Below are positions 31,222 to 39,732 of a DNA stretch of 51,842 nucleotides, piece after piece (the stretch's first letter is position 1; each line of letters starts with the position of its first letter). The DNA comes from Colimorpha sp002372855. GTDB lineage: Bacteria; Bacteroidota; Bacteroidia; Bacteroidales; P3. Position numbers and translations under genes: made by a program. The stretch covers positions 1 through 51,842 of the forward strand of contig CAMOOR010000009.1 in assembly GCA_946621635.1 (NCBI GenBank), written 5' to 3'. Below the pieces are notes generated by a model that had not been told where the DNA came from, made no database searches, and saw only the letters and a program-made list of their open reading frames with translations.

Positions 31222-31440
31222 ATGATGAAGAAAGTATTTTTTGCATTCGCAATTGCCGGTATGTTTGGTTTCGCCGCTTGCGGCAGCAACAACACCGAGA
31301 CCGTTGACACCATGGCCGAGCAGGCCGTCGAGGCTGCCGCCACCGAGATGACCGAGGAGACCACCGAGGCCACCGAGACCCTCACTGACGCCGCCGCCGA
31401 GGTTGCCACCGAAGCTGTCGAAGAAGTCGCCGCTCAGTAA
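31222..31440 (+). CDS. Small Ala/Glu/Thr-rich lipoprotein
   Basis: A 72-residue predicted lipoprotein: signal peptide with lipobox GFAAC (Cys near residue 20), then SNNTETVDTM and a low-complexity acidic tail of Ala, Glu and Thr that is predicted helical. Similar short proteins are common in Bacteroidetes, but no function is known to me. It stands alone with its own promoter and a strong terminator, which suggests high expression. The charge and helix pattern would suit a structural or chaperone-like envelope role (inference). Confidence 0.8.
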   Translation: MMKKVFFAFAIAGMFGFAACGSNNTETVDTMAEQAVEAAATEMTEETTEATETLTDAAAEVATEAVEEVAAQ

Positions 31441-31460
31441 GCTAAGACCAATCACACAAA

Positions 31461-31489
31461 AAAGCCGTCCAACATGGACGGCTTTTTTT
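31461..31489. terminator. Bidirectional terminator between lipoprotein gene and trpS
   Basis: Stem AAAGCCGTCC/GGACGGCTTT with loop AACAT, T run on the + side and A run on the left, so it can end both converging transcripts. Confidence 0.92.
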
Positions 31490-31506
31490 GTTATCTGCCG
31501 GCGGCA

Positions 31507-32505
31507 TCAGTTGCGGTAGCCGATGACGTGGCGCACCTCGCTCAGCGTGCGGGCGGCGCTGACGTGGGCCTTCTCCTTGCCGCGGTCGATGATGCGACGC
31601 AGGGTCTCGTCGTCGGCACCAATCTCGAGGATGCGCTGGCGCAGGGGCTCGACGAAAGCCACCATGTCCTCGGCCAGCTGCTTCTTGAGGTCGCCGTAGC
31701 GTATCTGGCAGCGGTTGTAGAGGTCGTCGAAATACTCGACGGTGTCGGGCGTGGAGACAGCCTTGAGCAGGGAGAAGAGGTTCTCGATCTCCTCGGGTTT
31801 CTTCTGGTTCATCTCCGTGGGGCCGGAGTCGGACTTGGCCTTCATGATTTTCTTGCGGATGACGGCGGGCTCGTCGGTGAGGAAGATGGTGGAGGCTTCG
31901 CCTTCGCTCTTGCCCATCTTGCCACTGCCGTTGAGGGCAGGGATCTTCACCAACTGGCCGTTGGAACCCATGGCCTGCGGCAGGGGGAAGACCTCGGAGT
32001 GATACATGTTGTTGAAGCGCTGGGCAAAGGTGCGCGTCATCTCGAGGTGCTGCTCCTGGTCCTTGCCCACAGGCACCTTGGTGGCCTTGTGGATGAGGAT
32101 GTCGGCGGCCATGAGGGTGGGATAGGTCAGCAGGCCGGCGTTGACGTTGTTGGGATTCTGGCGCACCTTGTCCTTGAAGGAGGTGACGCGCTCGAGCTCG
32201 CCAAGGTAGGCGTTCATGTTGAAGAAGAGGTAGAGCTCGATGGTCTCGGGCAGGTCGCTCTGGAAGTAGATGGTGGCCTTCTCGGGGTCGAGGCCCGAAG
32301 CGAGGTACTGAACAAGGATGGCGCGGGCGTCGTTGTAGATGCTGCCGGGGGTGGGATGGGTGGTCAGCGAATGATAGTCGGCGATGAAGAAGAAGCAGTC
32401 GTGTTCATCCTGCATGCGGACGAAGTTCTTCAGGGCGCCGAAATAATTGCCCAGGTGGAGGTTGCCCGTGGGGCGTATGCCACTGCAAACTATATCTTTA
32501 CTCAT
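31507..32505 (-). CDS. trpS: Tryptophanyl-tRNA synthetase
   Basis: A 332-residue class I synthetase charging tRNA-Trp. The HIGH-like motif is PTGNLHLGN near residue 12 and the KMSKS-like motif GKMGKSEG near 194. FFFIADYHSLT lies near 38 and VPVGKDQEQHLE near 145, both typical of bacterial TrpRS. Length is normal. It has its own -7 promoter element just upstream, overlapping the end of the PorE-like gene, and shares a bidirectional terminator with the converging lipoprotein gene. Confidence 0.97.
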   Translation of the reverse strand: MSKDIVCSGIRPTGNLHLGNYFGALKNFVRMQDEHDCFFFIADYHSLTTHPTPGSIYNDARAILVQYLASGLDPEKATIYFQSDLPETIELYLFFNMNAYLGELERVTSFKDKVRQNPNNVNAGLLTYPTLMAADILIHKATKVPVGKDQEQHLEMTRTFAQRFNNMYHSEVFPLPQAMGSNGQLVKIPALNGSGKMGKSEGEASTIFLTDEPAVIRKKIMKAKSDSGPTEMNQKKPEEIENLFSLLKAVSTPDTVEYFDDLYNRCQIRYGDLKKQLAEDMVAFVEPLRQRILEIGADDETLRRIIDRGKEKAHVSAARTLSEVRHVIGYRN

Positions 32506-32529
32506 ATTGTCGTTGTTGTTTTATGGCTG

Positions 32530-32537
32530 CAAATATA
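32530..32537 (-). promoter_or_regulatory. -7 element of trpS
   Basis: TATATTTG on the minus strand, about 25 nt upstream of the ATG; no obvious TTTG at -33, and that region lies in the preceding coding sequence. Confidence 0.7.
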
Positions 32538-32548
32538 CGAAATTATTT

Positions 32549-34114
32549 TCATTTGAGGGGTGTGAGGGTGGTGCGGCGGTTCTGCGCGCGGCCCTCGGGG
32601 GTGTCGTTGGTGGCCACGGGGCGTGTCTCGCCGTAGCCGCGGTAGGTGAGGCGGTCGGCCTCGACGCCACGCTCTACGAGGTAGTCGTAGACGGCCTTGG
32701 CACGCCGCTCGCTGAGCACCATGTTGTCCTCGTCCTTGCCCACGGCGTCGGTGTGGCCGCCCACCTCCAGACGCAGGCGCGGATGGCGCTTCAGGGCATC
32801 GGCCAGACGGTCCAAACCGGCCTTCGAAGCCTCGTAGAGTTCGGCACTGGCGGTGAGGAAGAGGATGTTGTGCAGGGTGACGGTGTCGCCGAGGGTCAGC
32901 AGGTTCTCGGCCTGCACGACGGGGTCGATGAAGGTGATGCGCTCCGGACGCGCAGGCGCAGGCATGACGAAGGAGTAGAGATCCTGCTTGCCATAGCCGC
33001 CGAAGCGGTCACTGCTGAAGATGGCCGTGCGACCGTCGGGGGCCACGATGAGGTTGTTCTCCTCGCCAACGGTATTGATGGGATAGCCGAGGTTCTGAAC
33101 ATGGCCGAAAGTACTATCGTTCAACCGCTTGGCCACATAGAGGTCCATGCCCCCCATGCCCTGGTGGCCGTCGGAGGCGAAATAGAGCGTCTTGTCGTCG
33201 AAGTGGATATAGGGAGCCGTCTCGTTGCCCTTGGTGTTCACCTCGGGACCGAGGTTGCGGGGTTCGCTCCAGCGCCCTTCGTCGAGGGTGCAGTACCAGA
33301 TGTCGGTGCCGCCATAGCCGCCGGGGCGGTTGGAGGCGAAATAGAGCGTGTAGCCGTCGATGGACAGCGAGGGGAACGACTCCCAGTAGGGCGAGTTGAC
33401 AGGCTCGCCCAGGCTGCGCGGCTTGCCCCAGCGGCCGCCTTGGCGCACACTCATGTAGATGTCGCAGCCGCCATGGGCACTGCGCCCGCAGGCGGTGAAG
33501 ATGACCACACGGCCGTCGTGCGAGATGGTCTGGGCGCCTTCGTTGCCGTGGCTGTTGAGGGGCTCGGGCATACGGTGGGCCGGACCCCAGTCGAGCTCCA
33601 TGGTGTCGTAGTCGGAGTAGTAGAAGTCCTCCTCCATGTCCAGACCCCGCAGGGTCTGCGCATTGCGGGGCGAACGGCGTGTGAAGACCAGCATGCGGTA
33701 GTCGGCCGTAAGGGCCGGCAGGTACTCGTCGGCGGCCGTATTGACATTCGGCCCCAGGTTGATGGGGCGGAAAGGCACGGGGTTCTCCACGGCATGCTGG
33801 CGCCAGCGGGCGACGGCAATCTGGCGCCGCACCTCCTTTTGCCAGCGCGGATCGTCGAGGTTCTGGCAGTGCTCGTAGCTGTCGATGGCGTCGGCATAGC
33901 GCTCCATGGCCAGCCGCTGGTTGCCCAGCACGAGCCACGCCTCGGCATAGCCGGGGTCGACATCGAGGGCCTTGAGGAGCAGCTTCTCGGCCTCCTCGTA
34001 CTGGCCCACGACACCTTTCTCCACGGCCCGCTCAAAGAGCGGGAGGCTCTTCTTGTTCTGTGCCGCAGCGGCAAGGGGCAGCAGGAGCATCAGGATGGCA
34101 ACATACTGTTTCAC
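32549..34114 (-). CDS. OmpA-family protein with TPR and PD40 repeats (PorE-like, T9SS-associated candidate)
   Basis: A 521-residue envelope protein. Order: signal peptide (1-18, LAAAAQ), two TPR-like helices (about 25-100), and five or six WD40/PD40 beta-propeller blades (about 120-390; SIDGYTLYFASNRPGGYGGTD and FDDKTLYFASDG are typical, split over residues 240-315). A short linker leads to a C-terminal OmpA peptidoglycan-binding domain (about 400-521) with LEVGGHTDAVG and LSERRAKAVYDYL. The arrangement matches PorE of the type IX secretion system, but the carboxypeptidase-regulatory-like domain seems reduced or absent and the protein is shorter. No lipobox is evident. It is 12 nt downstream of a T9SS cargo gene. 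Confidence 0.85.
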   Translation of the reverse strand: MKQYVAILMLLLPLAAAAQNKKSLPLFERAVEKGVVGQYEEAEKLLLKALDVDPGYAEAWLVLGNQRLAMERYADAIDSYEHCQNLDDPRWQKEVRRQIAVARWRQHAVENPVPFRPINLGPNVNTAADEYLPALTADYRMLVFTRRSPRNAQTLRGLDMEEDFYYSDYDTMELDWGPAHRMPEPLNSHGNEGAQTISHDGRVVIFTACGRSAHGGCDIYMSVRQGGRWGKPRSLGEPVNSPYWESFPSLSIDGYTLYFASNRPGGYGGTDIWYCTLDEGRWSEPRNLGPEVNTKGNETAPYIHFDDKTLYFASDGHQGMGGMDLYVAKRLNDSTFGHVQNLGYPINTVGEENNLIVAPDGRTAIFSSDRFGGYGKQDLYSFVMPAPARPERITFIDPVVQAENLLTLGDTVTLHNILFLTASAELYEASKAGLDRLADALKRHPRLRLEVGGHTDAVGKDEDNMVLSERRAKAVYDYLVERGVEADRLTYRGYGETRPVATNDTPEGRAQNRRTTLTPLK

Positions 34115-34126
34115 AACCTTCTGTAT

Positions 34127-35353
34127 TTATTCTTTCACCAGACGGCGCACGGCGTTGCCGCAGCTGAGGAGGTAGGTGCCGGCGGGCAGGGCGGAGAGGT
34201 CGATGCGGGCCGTGCCGTGGACCTCGAGGGTCTGCAGACGGCGGCCGGCGAGGTCGCTGAGGGCGACCGTGCCGTCGGCATCGATGTTGACGGCGTCGGT
34301 GGCGGGATTGGGATAGAGCTTGAAGGCGGGTGCCTCAGGACCGTCGCCGATAGCCAGGGGGAAGGCCCCTTCGGGGTTGCCGGTGGTGAGGGTGAGACGG
34401 TAGGTGTGCGCGGTGACGCCATCCTCGGCGGTGACAGTGAGGCTGACGAGGGTCGTGGTGTCGTCGACGGGCTCCACCTCCGTCGCCACCGTGGCGTCAG
34501 CCACCTCGGGCGTGCCCACAACCTCGGCAGGATTGAGCAGCGCGGCATCGTCGACATGCACCGTATAGTCCAGCTTGCCCTTGCGGAAATAGCGCACGGC
34601 ACGGCCGTCGATGCTCACGCCCGTGAGCCAGGCGCTGTAGACGAACCGCAGGTCGTCGACCGACAGCGAGTCGTTGCCGTCGCCGCTGCCGGGGATGGCA
34701 TTGGTGGTGAGGTTCACCAGCATGTAGGCACCCTCGCTCGTGCCGTCGTACACGAAAGGCACACGCACCAGCGACCACTCCGGCTCCGTGGCCGACGTAG
34801 TGGTGCGGGCGAAGCGCGCCGAGGCCCTGCCGCAGTAGCGCTCCGTGTCGTCCTCCTGGTTGGGAGCCTTGAAATCGCTGTCGCCATGCAGGATGGCCGA
34901 CACCTGCGCCTTGGAGGTCTCGGAGGCGGCATAGAAGCTCACCCACACATACAGCGAATCCGGCGTGCCGCTGAAAGGCTGGCAGTGGTCGGCATTGCTG
35001 CGCTGCGTGTAGTTGTAGTTGTCCTCGCTGGCCGCCGACATCGAGGCAGCGTGGATGCGCCCCGTGGTCATATTGCCGTTGGCCTTGATGCCGAGGATGG
35101 ACTGGCAGTAGATGGTCAGGTAGTGGCTGCCGTCGCTGCCGGGACGCCCGCCGTTGCGGCGGTAGTGGTGCGGCGACGACGCCAGGGAGGCAAACGACCC
35201 GTCAGACGAGGCGAAAGAGTTCCAGTGCGCGGGTTCCGACGTCTCGCCGCCGTCCCACTCCTCGAAGCCCCCGTTGGGCAGCTGGTACTGGGCCGCACCC
35301 GACAACGCCATGGCCAGCGCAGCCGTCAAAAACAATGCTTTCTTCATATCCAT
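34127..35353 (-). CDS. T9SS type A cargo protein with PCMD-like N-terminal domain
   Basis: A 408-residue secreted protein. A signal peptide (1-21, SGAAQ) is followed by LPNGGFEEWDGG near 24. That is the usual opening of the PCMD (putative carbohydrate metabolism) fold, which extends to about residue 235 (DSLSVDDLRFVYS). Next comes a beta domain (about 240-325), then a sorting domain starting FKLYPNPATDAVNI near 345 and ending NAVRRLVKE. It is probably displayed on the surface and may bind glycans. It is first in an operon with the PorE-like gene, so cargo and a candidate secretion component are co-transcribed. ATG 35353 is used; ATG 35347 is equally possible. Confidence 0.82.
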   Translation of the reverse strand: MDMKKALFLTAALAMALSGAAQYQLPNGGFEEWDGGETSEPAHWNSFASSDGSFASLASSPHHYRRNGGRPGSDGSHYLTIYCQSILGIKANGNMTTGRIHAASMSAASEDNYNYTQRSNADHCQPFSGTPDSLYVWVSFYAASETSKAQVSAILHGDSDFKAPNQEDDTERYCGRASARFARTTTSATEPEWSLVRVPFVYDGTSEGAYMLVNLTTNAIPGSGDGNDSLSVDDLRFVYSAWLTGVSIDGRAVRYFRKGKLDYTVHVDDAALLNPAEVVGTPEVADATVATEVEPVDDTTTLVSLTVTAEDGVTAHTYRLTLTTGNPEGAFPLAIGDGPEAPAFKLYPNPATDAVNIDADGTVALSDLAGRRLQTLEVHGTARIDLSALPAGTYLLSCGNAVRRLVKE

Positions 35354-35450
35354 TTTATATTGGTATTACCTGTTTTTTGATACCATAACGCGACTTTCCG
35401 CCAAATATTGTATCCCCTCCCCTCCTACCCCCAACCTCCCACCCCTTACC

Positions 35451-35605
35451 TACATAATTCGGCCCTTCTTATATCCTTCCTATATAGTTCTCATATACTT
35501 CTTATATAGGTGATATAAGAAGTATATGAGAAGTATATGAGAACGATATGAAAACGATATAAGAACAATATAAGAAATGCCGAATTATGTACCTCTCGGG
35601 TAGGT
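35451..35605. repeat. 11-bp-phased palindromic element, copy D (141-bp core plus flank)
   Basis: Core 35451-35591: four units left, six right, loop AGGTG at 35508-35512, right flank ACCTCTCGGGTAGGT. It differs from copy C only at a few bases in the left arm. It lies in the 397-bp gap between divergent genes and lacks the AACTC array and GAGACGC hairpin seen at B, C and E. The rest of the gap (35354-35450, 35606-35695) is pyrimidine- or purine-rich and shows no gene. Confidence 0.9.
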
Positions 35606-35695
35606 GTCGGGCAGGTGGGTGGCGGGAGGCAGGAGGCGGGAGGGGAGAGACAGGAGGTGATGGAAGGAGGGAAAAATATTTTTTTTGAAAAAAAA

Positions 35696-35727
35696 TTTGG
35701 CCGGTTCGGAAAATGTTCGTAACTTTG
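35696..35727 (+). promoter_or_regulatory. Promoter of the membrane protein / winged-helix pair
   Basis: TTTG (35696-35699), 20-nt spacer, TAACTTTG (35720-35727). The ATG follows at 35751. Confidence 0.9.
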
Positions 35728-35750
35728 CAGCGCAAAGTGCTACTAAAAAC

Positions 35751-36386
35751 ATGGAAAACAAAGATGCCATACAAGACCTGGAAAGTATCCGCACAATGAT
35801 GGAGCGGAGTTCTCGTTTCCAGACAATTAACGGATGGGGAGTGACCGCCGTGGGACTCATCGCCCTGGTGGCGGCAGTGGTGGCCAACGGACTCTTCTAC
35901 GAGGGTTCAGATTCTTGGTTCTCAACACTCTACGGCAATACCGACTACCTTTGGAGCCACAAGACCCAAATTGCCATCGTCGGAGCCCTGATTTTGGTCG
36001 CCGTATGCGGCGGAATCGTCTTTTTCTCCTCCCTCTGGATGGCGAAAAGAAAAAACATTTCCGTCACCCTCGACCCCAACATGCGCCGCACGATGTTCAA
36101 CTTCGCCGTGCCGCTGCTGGCCGGCGCCATCCTATGCACGGCCCTGCTGGTGCAGGGACACTACGGACTGACCTCCTCCATCATGCTCATCTTCTACGGT
36201 CTGGCACTCATCAACTGCCACCACTTCTCCCACCGCCTGCTGGGCGTGCTGGGCTACCTGGAGCTGGCGCTCGGACTGGCCGACTGCTTCGTCGTCACCC
36301 ACGCACTGCTCTTCTGGGCCCTGGGATTCGGGGCGCTGCACGTGGTGTTCGGACTGCTGCTCATCGTCAAAAACCGCCGCGGATGA
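35751..36386 (+). CDS. Multi-spanning membrane protein of unknown function
   Basis: A 211-residue protein with a short cytoplasmic N-terminus (AIQDLESIRTMMERSSRFQTI split at residues 6-26) and about six hydrophobic segments from residue 30 to 205. The start at 35751 is chosen because it follows the promoter by 23 nt; the frame upstream would include the promoter itself. It overlaps the winged-helix gene by ATGA (36383-36386). The pairing with a winged-helix regulator and creD is a recurrent Bacteroidetes arrangement (from memory). The membrane protein may sense or be controlled by the regulator (inference). Confidence 0.8.
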   Translation: MENKDAIQDLESIRTMMERSSRFQTINGWGVTAVGLIALVAAVVANGLFYEGSDSWFSTLYGNTDYLWSHKTQIAIVGALILVAVCGGIVFFSSLWMAKRKNISVTLDPNMRRTMFNFAVPLLAGAILCTALLVQGHYGLTSSIMLIFYGLALINCHHFSHRLLGVLGYLELALGLADCFVVTHALLFWALGFGALHVVFGLLLIVKNRRG

Positions 36387-36682
36387 AGGTGTCGCTCATA
36401 GGATTCAACAAGGCGTTCGAGAACCGGGCGCGACTGGGCATCATGTCGGTGCTGATGGTCAACGACACGGTCGACTTCACCACCCTCAAGCAGTGGCTGG
36501 AGCTCACCGACGGCAACCTGGCCAGTCACACCCGCGCCCTCGAGGAGCTGGGCTACATCGCCTGCGAGAAGCGTTTCGTGGGCCGCAAGCCCAACACCAC
36601 CTTCCGCGCCACCCTGCAGGGGCGCGAGGCCTTCCAGGAGCACCTCGCCGCCCTCGAGCAGTTCGTCAAGGAACAGAAATGA
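36383..36682 (+). CDS. Winged-helix transcriptional regulator (single-domain)
   Basis: A 99-residue DNA-binding protein: RARLGIMSVLMVNDTVDF, then a helix-turn-helix (LKQWLELTDGNLASHTRALEELGYI split at about residues 35-60) and a wing VGRKPNTTFRATLQGREAF near 68. This is the winged-helix MarR/ArsR-like type found as small regulators beside membrane proteins. It overlaps the preceding membrane-protein gene and lies 66 nt before creD, which has its own -7-like element. It probably controls this cluster. Confidence 0.88.
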   Translation: MKVSLIGFNKAFENRARLGIMSVLMVNDTVDFTTLKQWLELTDGNLASHTRALEELGYIACEKRFVGRKPNTTFRATLQGREAFQEHLAALEQFVKEQK

Positions 36683-36707
36683 TTGAAACATATATTTTTT
36701 TGCATAT

Positions 36708-36715
36708 TAACTTTG
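36708..36715 (+). promoter_or_regulatory. -7 element of creD
   Basis: TAACTTTG, 33 nt before the creD ATG; the -33 box is weak (ATTG near 36682-36685). Confidence 0.6.
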
Positions 36716-36748
36716 AATTACAAAGTACTATTTAAAATATAAAACACA

Positions 36749-38029
36749 ATGGAAACAATGGAAAGAAACAACATGGATTCGCGCCGCGGGCGCAACGGCA
36801 TCAAACTGGCCATCATCGTCGGACTCTGCATCCTGCTGCTCATCCCCTGGGCATTCATCCGGTCGCTCATCAGCGAGCGCAGCACCACCGCCACCGGCGC
36901 CGAGAGCGAGGTGTGCGAGAAATGGGGCACGGCACAGGCGGTGAAGGGTCCCGCCGTCAAGGTGTACACGCAGAAGGACGAGCAGTCGTTCTCGCTGCTG
37001 CCCGACCAGCTGGACATCAAGGCCGAGGTGAACACCCGCAACCTCAACCGCGGCATCTACGACTTCACGGTCTACGACGCCGACATCGTCCTCAGCGGCA
37101 CCTTCCTCCTGCCGCCGACCCTCACCGACGCTCAACGTGCCCTGCTGGCGCAGAACTGCTGGCAGATGGCCGTGGAACTCAGCTCCCTCAAGGGGCTCAC
37201 CGACAATCCCACCGTCACCGTCGGCGGCCGCACCCTCACACCGCAGGAGATTTCCTTCGAGGGGTCGCGACTGCTGTGGCGTGCCGACGTCAGCACCCTG
37301 GTGGCCGGCGCCGTCCTGCCGTTCGAGATCCGTCTGCCCCTGCGCGGCTCCAACGGGCTGAAGTTCGTGCCCATGGGCAACACCACGTCGGTGCAGATGC
37401 ACTCCAACTGCCCTACCCCCTCGTTCGACGGCAACTTCCTGCCCGTAGAGCGCACGGTGACCTCCGAGGGTTTCGACGCGCAGTGGCGTGTGCTGGCCAT
37501 CAACCGCAGCTTCTCGCAGGTGGTGCCCAAGAACAGCTGGCACGGCACCAACAGCGACTCCTTCAGCGTGCAGCTGCGACAACCCGTGATGCAGTACCAG
37601 CAGAACGACCGCGCCTCGAAGTATGCCTTCCTCGTGGTGCTGCTCACCTTCGCCGTGGTCTTCTTCGTCGAGGTGCGTCGCGAGCGTCCCATCCACCCCG
37701 TGCAGTATCTGCTCATCGGCATCGCCGTCATGCTGTTCTACACGCTGCTGCTCTCCTTCTCGGAGCATCTGTCGTTCCTGGCGTCGTACCTCATTGCGTC
37801 GGTCATGACGGCCGGTCTGCTGGGCGTCTACCTCGGCGCCATCATGCGCGACAAGAAGGTGGGCCTCGTCATCGGCGGCCTGCTGGCGGCGCTCTACGCC
37901 TTCATCTATATCCTGCTGCAGATCGAGAGCTACGCCCTGCTGGTGGGCAGCGTGGGACTCTTCGCCCTGCTGGCGGTGGCCATGGCGGCCTCGCGGCGTA
38001 TCGACTGGTACAACAACAATAAAGAATAG
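36749..38029 (+). CDS. creD: CreD-family inner-membrane protein
   Basis: A 426-residue protein of the CreD family (colicin E2 tolerance / envelope stress-related in Enterobacteria; biochemical role unknown). An N-terminal membrane anchor (about residues 20-42) precedes a large periplasmic domain (about 45-285) containing IYDFTVYDADIVLSGTF and the family-typical LRGSNGLKFVPMGNTT near 195. Six C-terminal transmembrane segments follow (about 290-415), with KYAFLVVLLTF and HPVQYLLIGIAVMLFY. It is located after the winged-helix gene, and two further membrane-protein genes follow closely (7 nt, then overlapping), suggesting one envelope-related operon. Confidence 0.9.
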   Translation: METMERNNMDSRRGRNGIKLAIIVGLCILLLIPWAFIRSLISERSTTATGAESEVCEKWGTAQAVKGPAVKVYTQKDEQSFSLLPDQLDIKAEVNTRNLNRGIYDFTVYDADIVLSGTFLLPPTLTDAQRALLAQNCWQMAVELSSLKGLTDNPTVTVGGRTLTPQEISFEGSRLLWRADVSTLVAGAVLPFEIRLPLRGSNGLKFVPMGNTTSVQMHSNCPTPSFDGNFLPVERTVTSEGFDAQWRVLAINRSFSQVVPKNSWHGTNSDSFSVQLRQPVMQYQQNDRASKYAFLVVLLTFAVVFFVEVRRERPIHPVQYLLIGIAVMLFYTLLLSFSEHLSFLASYLIASVMTAGLLGVYLGAIMRDKKVGLVIGGLLAALYAFIYILLQIESYALLVGSVGLFALLAVAMAASRRIDWYNNNKE

Positions 38030-38036
38030 CCCCTCT

Positions 38037-38684
38037 ATGCGACGCACACTCATCATCTCCGCAATCGTCGTCGCCGTGCTCTGGGTGGCAGCAGTGGCCG
38101 TAAGGCTGCTGCTGCCCTGGGGGGCACACCTCGTGGGCTTGGCCGACATCATCCTCTACTGGGTCGCCGTGGCGGCCACGGTGGTGCTGACGGCCATGGT
38201 GTTCTACACCCTGCTGCACCGCCAGCCGCTACTCATGCGAATAGCCGGTTGGGCGTTCTACCTCCTGATCGGCCTGGAGGGCATGCTCCTCGCCGCCGCC
38301 ATCGGCAGCACCACATTTCTCTTCAACGCCCTGCCCGAAGCCAAAGTCGTCGACATCGACGAGCGCTACCTCGTGCGGAGCGATTTCTGGGACGGCCATG
38401 TGCTCTACGAGCGCGACGGCCTGGTGGAGCGGCGGCTGACGGGCATTCAGTTCGGCTGGTGCCTCGACGAGGAGTATGTGTACAACTTCCGCGTGGCGGT
38501 ATGCCCGAAGCATGAACTGCTGCTCATCGAGTGCGACGACCGTCCCGAGGACCTCCCCACCGACGAGGATGCCGCCATGCCCACCCGCACCCACCACCGC
38601 TACCTACAGTCATTCGACGGCCGCCAATTCGACGATGCCGAGACGATAGACCTCCTTGAGAAATGTCCGGAGCTGCAAAGATGA
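38037..38684 (+). CDS. Membrane protein of unknown function
   Basis: A 215-residue protein with three or four N-terminal hydrophobic segments (about residues 5-30, 38-60, 68-95). A soluble domain of about 115 residues follows, with alternating charge and beta pattern (VDIDERYLVRSDFWDG, CPKHELLLIECDD). I do not recognise a family. It is 7 nt downstream of creD and overlaps the next gene by ATGA, so it is likely co-expressed with creD. Confidence 0.75.
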   Translation: MRRTLIISAIVVAVLWVAAVAVRLLLPWGAHLVGLADIILYWVAVAATVVLTAMVFYTLLHRQPLLMRIAGWAFYLLIGLEGMLLAAAIGSTTFLFNALPEAKVVDIDERYLVRSDFWDGHVLYERDGLVERRLTGIQFGWCLDEEYVYNFRVAVCPKHELLLIECDDRPEDLPTDEDAAMPTRTHHRYLQSFDGRQFDDAETIDLLEKCPELQR

Positions 38685-39160
38685 CGCGCCACCGTCTACC
38701 CTTATACGCCGCCTTCCTGCTGCTCTACCTGGCAGGCGACCTTCTTGGCAACCTGCTGTGGGCGCTGACGCATTATGTTTTCGACTTTCACTGCCTGCCA
38801 TACCCAGACCAGGTGCCGGAGCGCATCCTCGCTTCGGCCCTGGCGGGCATGCTGCTCGCGGTGGCTCCAGCCTGGCTATGGCACCGTTGGCACAGCCGAT
38901 GGGTAGCCATGCTGCCAGCCATACCCCTGCTGGCCTTCAACCTATGGCTGCACCTCTTTCCCGGCCCCCTGGGCGAAGGGCAGGAACTTCTGTCAGCCCT
39001 TTGGGAAAGCTCCATGATACCCGTGGCCGAGACAGGTAAAGTGTTGATGACACTATTCGACGGCCTCCAACACCTCCCCTTCGTCTGCATCGTCGTCCTG
39101 CCGCCGCTCTACTACGCCCTCCTCGTCCTGCTGGCCACGACTGTCGCACAACGCAAATAA
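38681..39160 (+). CDS. Small membrane protein of unknown function
   Basis: A 159-residue protein with four hydrophobic segments (about residues 5-28, 45-65, 72-90, 128-152). No family recognised. ATG 38681 is chosen because it gives the 4-nt ATGA overlap common among its neighbours; ATG 38663 would add six residues. It ends the creD run. The following 74 bp carry a new promoter. Confidence 0.7.
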   Translation: MTRHRLPLYAAFLLLYLAGDLLGNLLWALTHYVFDFHCLPYPDQVPERILASALAGMLLAVAPAWLWHRWHSRWVAMLPAIPLLAFNLWLHLFPGPLGEGQELLSALWESSMIPVAETGKVLMTLFDGLQHLPFVCIVVLPPLYYALLVLLATTVAQRK

Positions 39161-39179
39161 TTTTTTTTACCAAAGGTGT

Positions 39180-39187
39180 TATATTTC
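39180..39187 (+). promoter_or_regulatory. -7-like element of the ECF sigma operon
   Basis: TATATTTC in a T-rich context, 48 nt upstream of the ATG; one base off the consensus, so an autoregulated ECF promoter may instead be used. Confidence 0.45.
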
Positions 39188-39234
39188 CGCCCCCTCTGCG
39201 TCTAACAAAGCAGAACACCAACAACCGACGCACC

Positions 39235-39732
39235 ATGGAACACAACGACGAACAGGACGAATTCCTCCGGCAGCTGCGACGCAACGACCGGCTGATCTAC
39301 AAGGTTTGCATGGCCTTCACCGACCGCCAGCCCGACAATGTGCGCGACCTCTACCAGGACATCGTCTGCAACCTCTGGGAGGGACGCCGCCAATGGCACG
39401 GGCAATGTTCGGAGAGCACCTGGCACTACCGCGTGGCACTGAACACCGCCATCTCGCAGTGGCGACGGCGGCGACGACGTCCCACGATAGTGGAGCTGAC
39501 ACCCGAAATGGTCGAGCGACTGGCCGAAGAGCAGGGCGACACGCTGGTCGCCGAACTCTACCGCCGCATCGACCGCCTCGGCAACGCCGACAAAGCCGTC
39601 ACCCTCCTCTACCTCGACGGCCTCTCGCAGGCCGAGATGGCCGACATCCTGGGCATCAACGAAGCCGCCGTCGGCATGCGCGTCATGCGCATCAAAAGAA
39701 GATTGCAAACCCTTAACACTGAAGACCTATGA
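39235..39732 (+). CDS. ECF-type RNA polymerase sigma factor
   Basis: A 165-residue sigma-70 family protein with region 2 (about 12-80: DRLIYKVCMAFTDRQPDNVRDLYQDIVCNLWEG, split) and region 4 (about 108-160: AVTLLYLDGLSQAEMADILGINEAAVGMRVMRIKRRL, split), joined by a short linker. It would direct RNA polymerase to a small regulon. The next gene overlaps it by ATGA (39729-39732) and encodes a membrane protein, the usual position of an anti-sigma factor. Confidence 0.93.
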   Translation: MEHNDEQDEFLRQLRRNDRLIYKVCMAFTDRQPDNVRDLYQDIVCNLWEGRRQWHGQCSESTWHYRVALNTAISQWRRRRRRPTIVELTPEMVERLAEEQGDTLVAELYRRIDRLGNADKAVTLLYLDGLSQAEMADILGINEAAVGMRVMRIKRRLQTLNTEDL

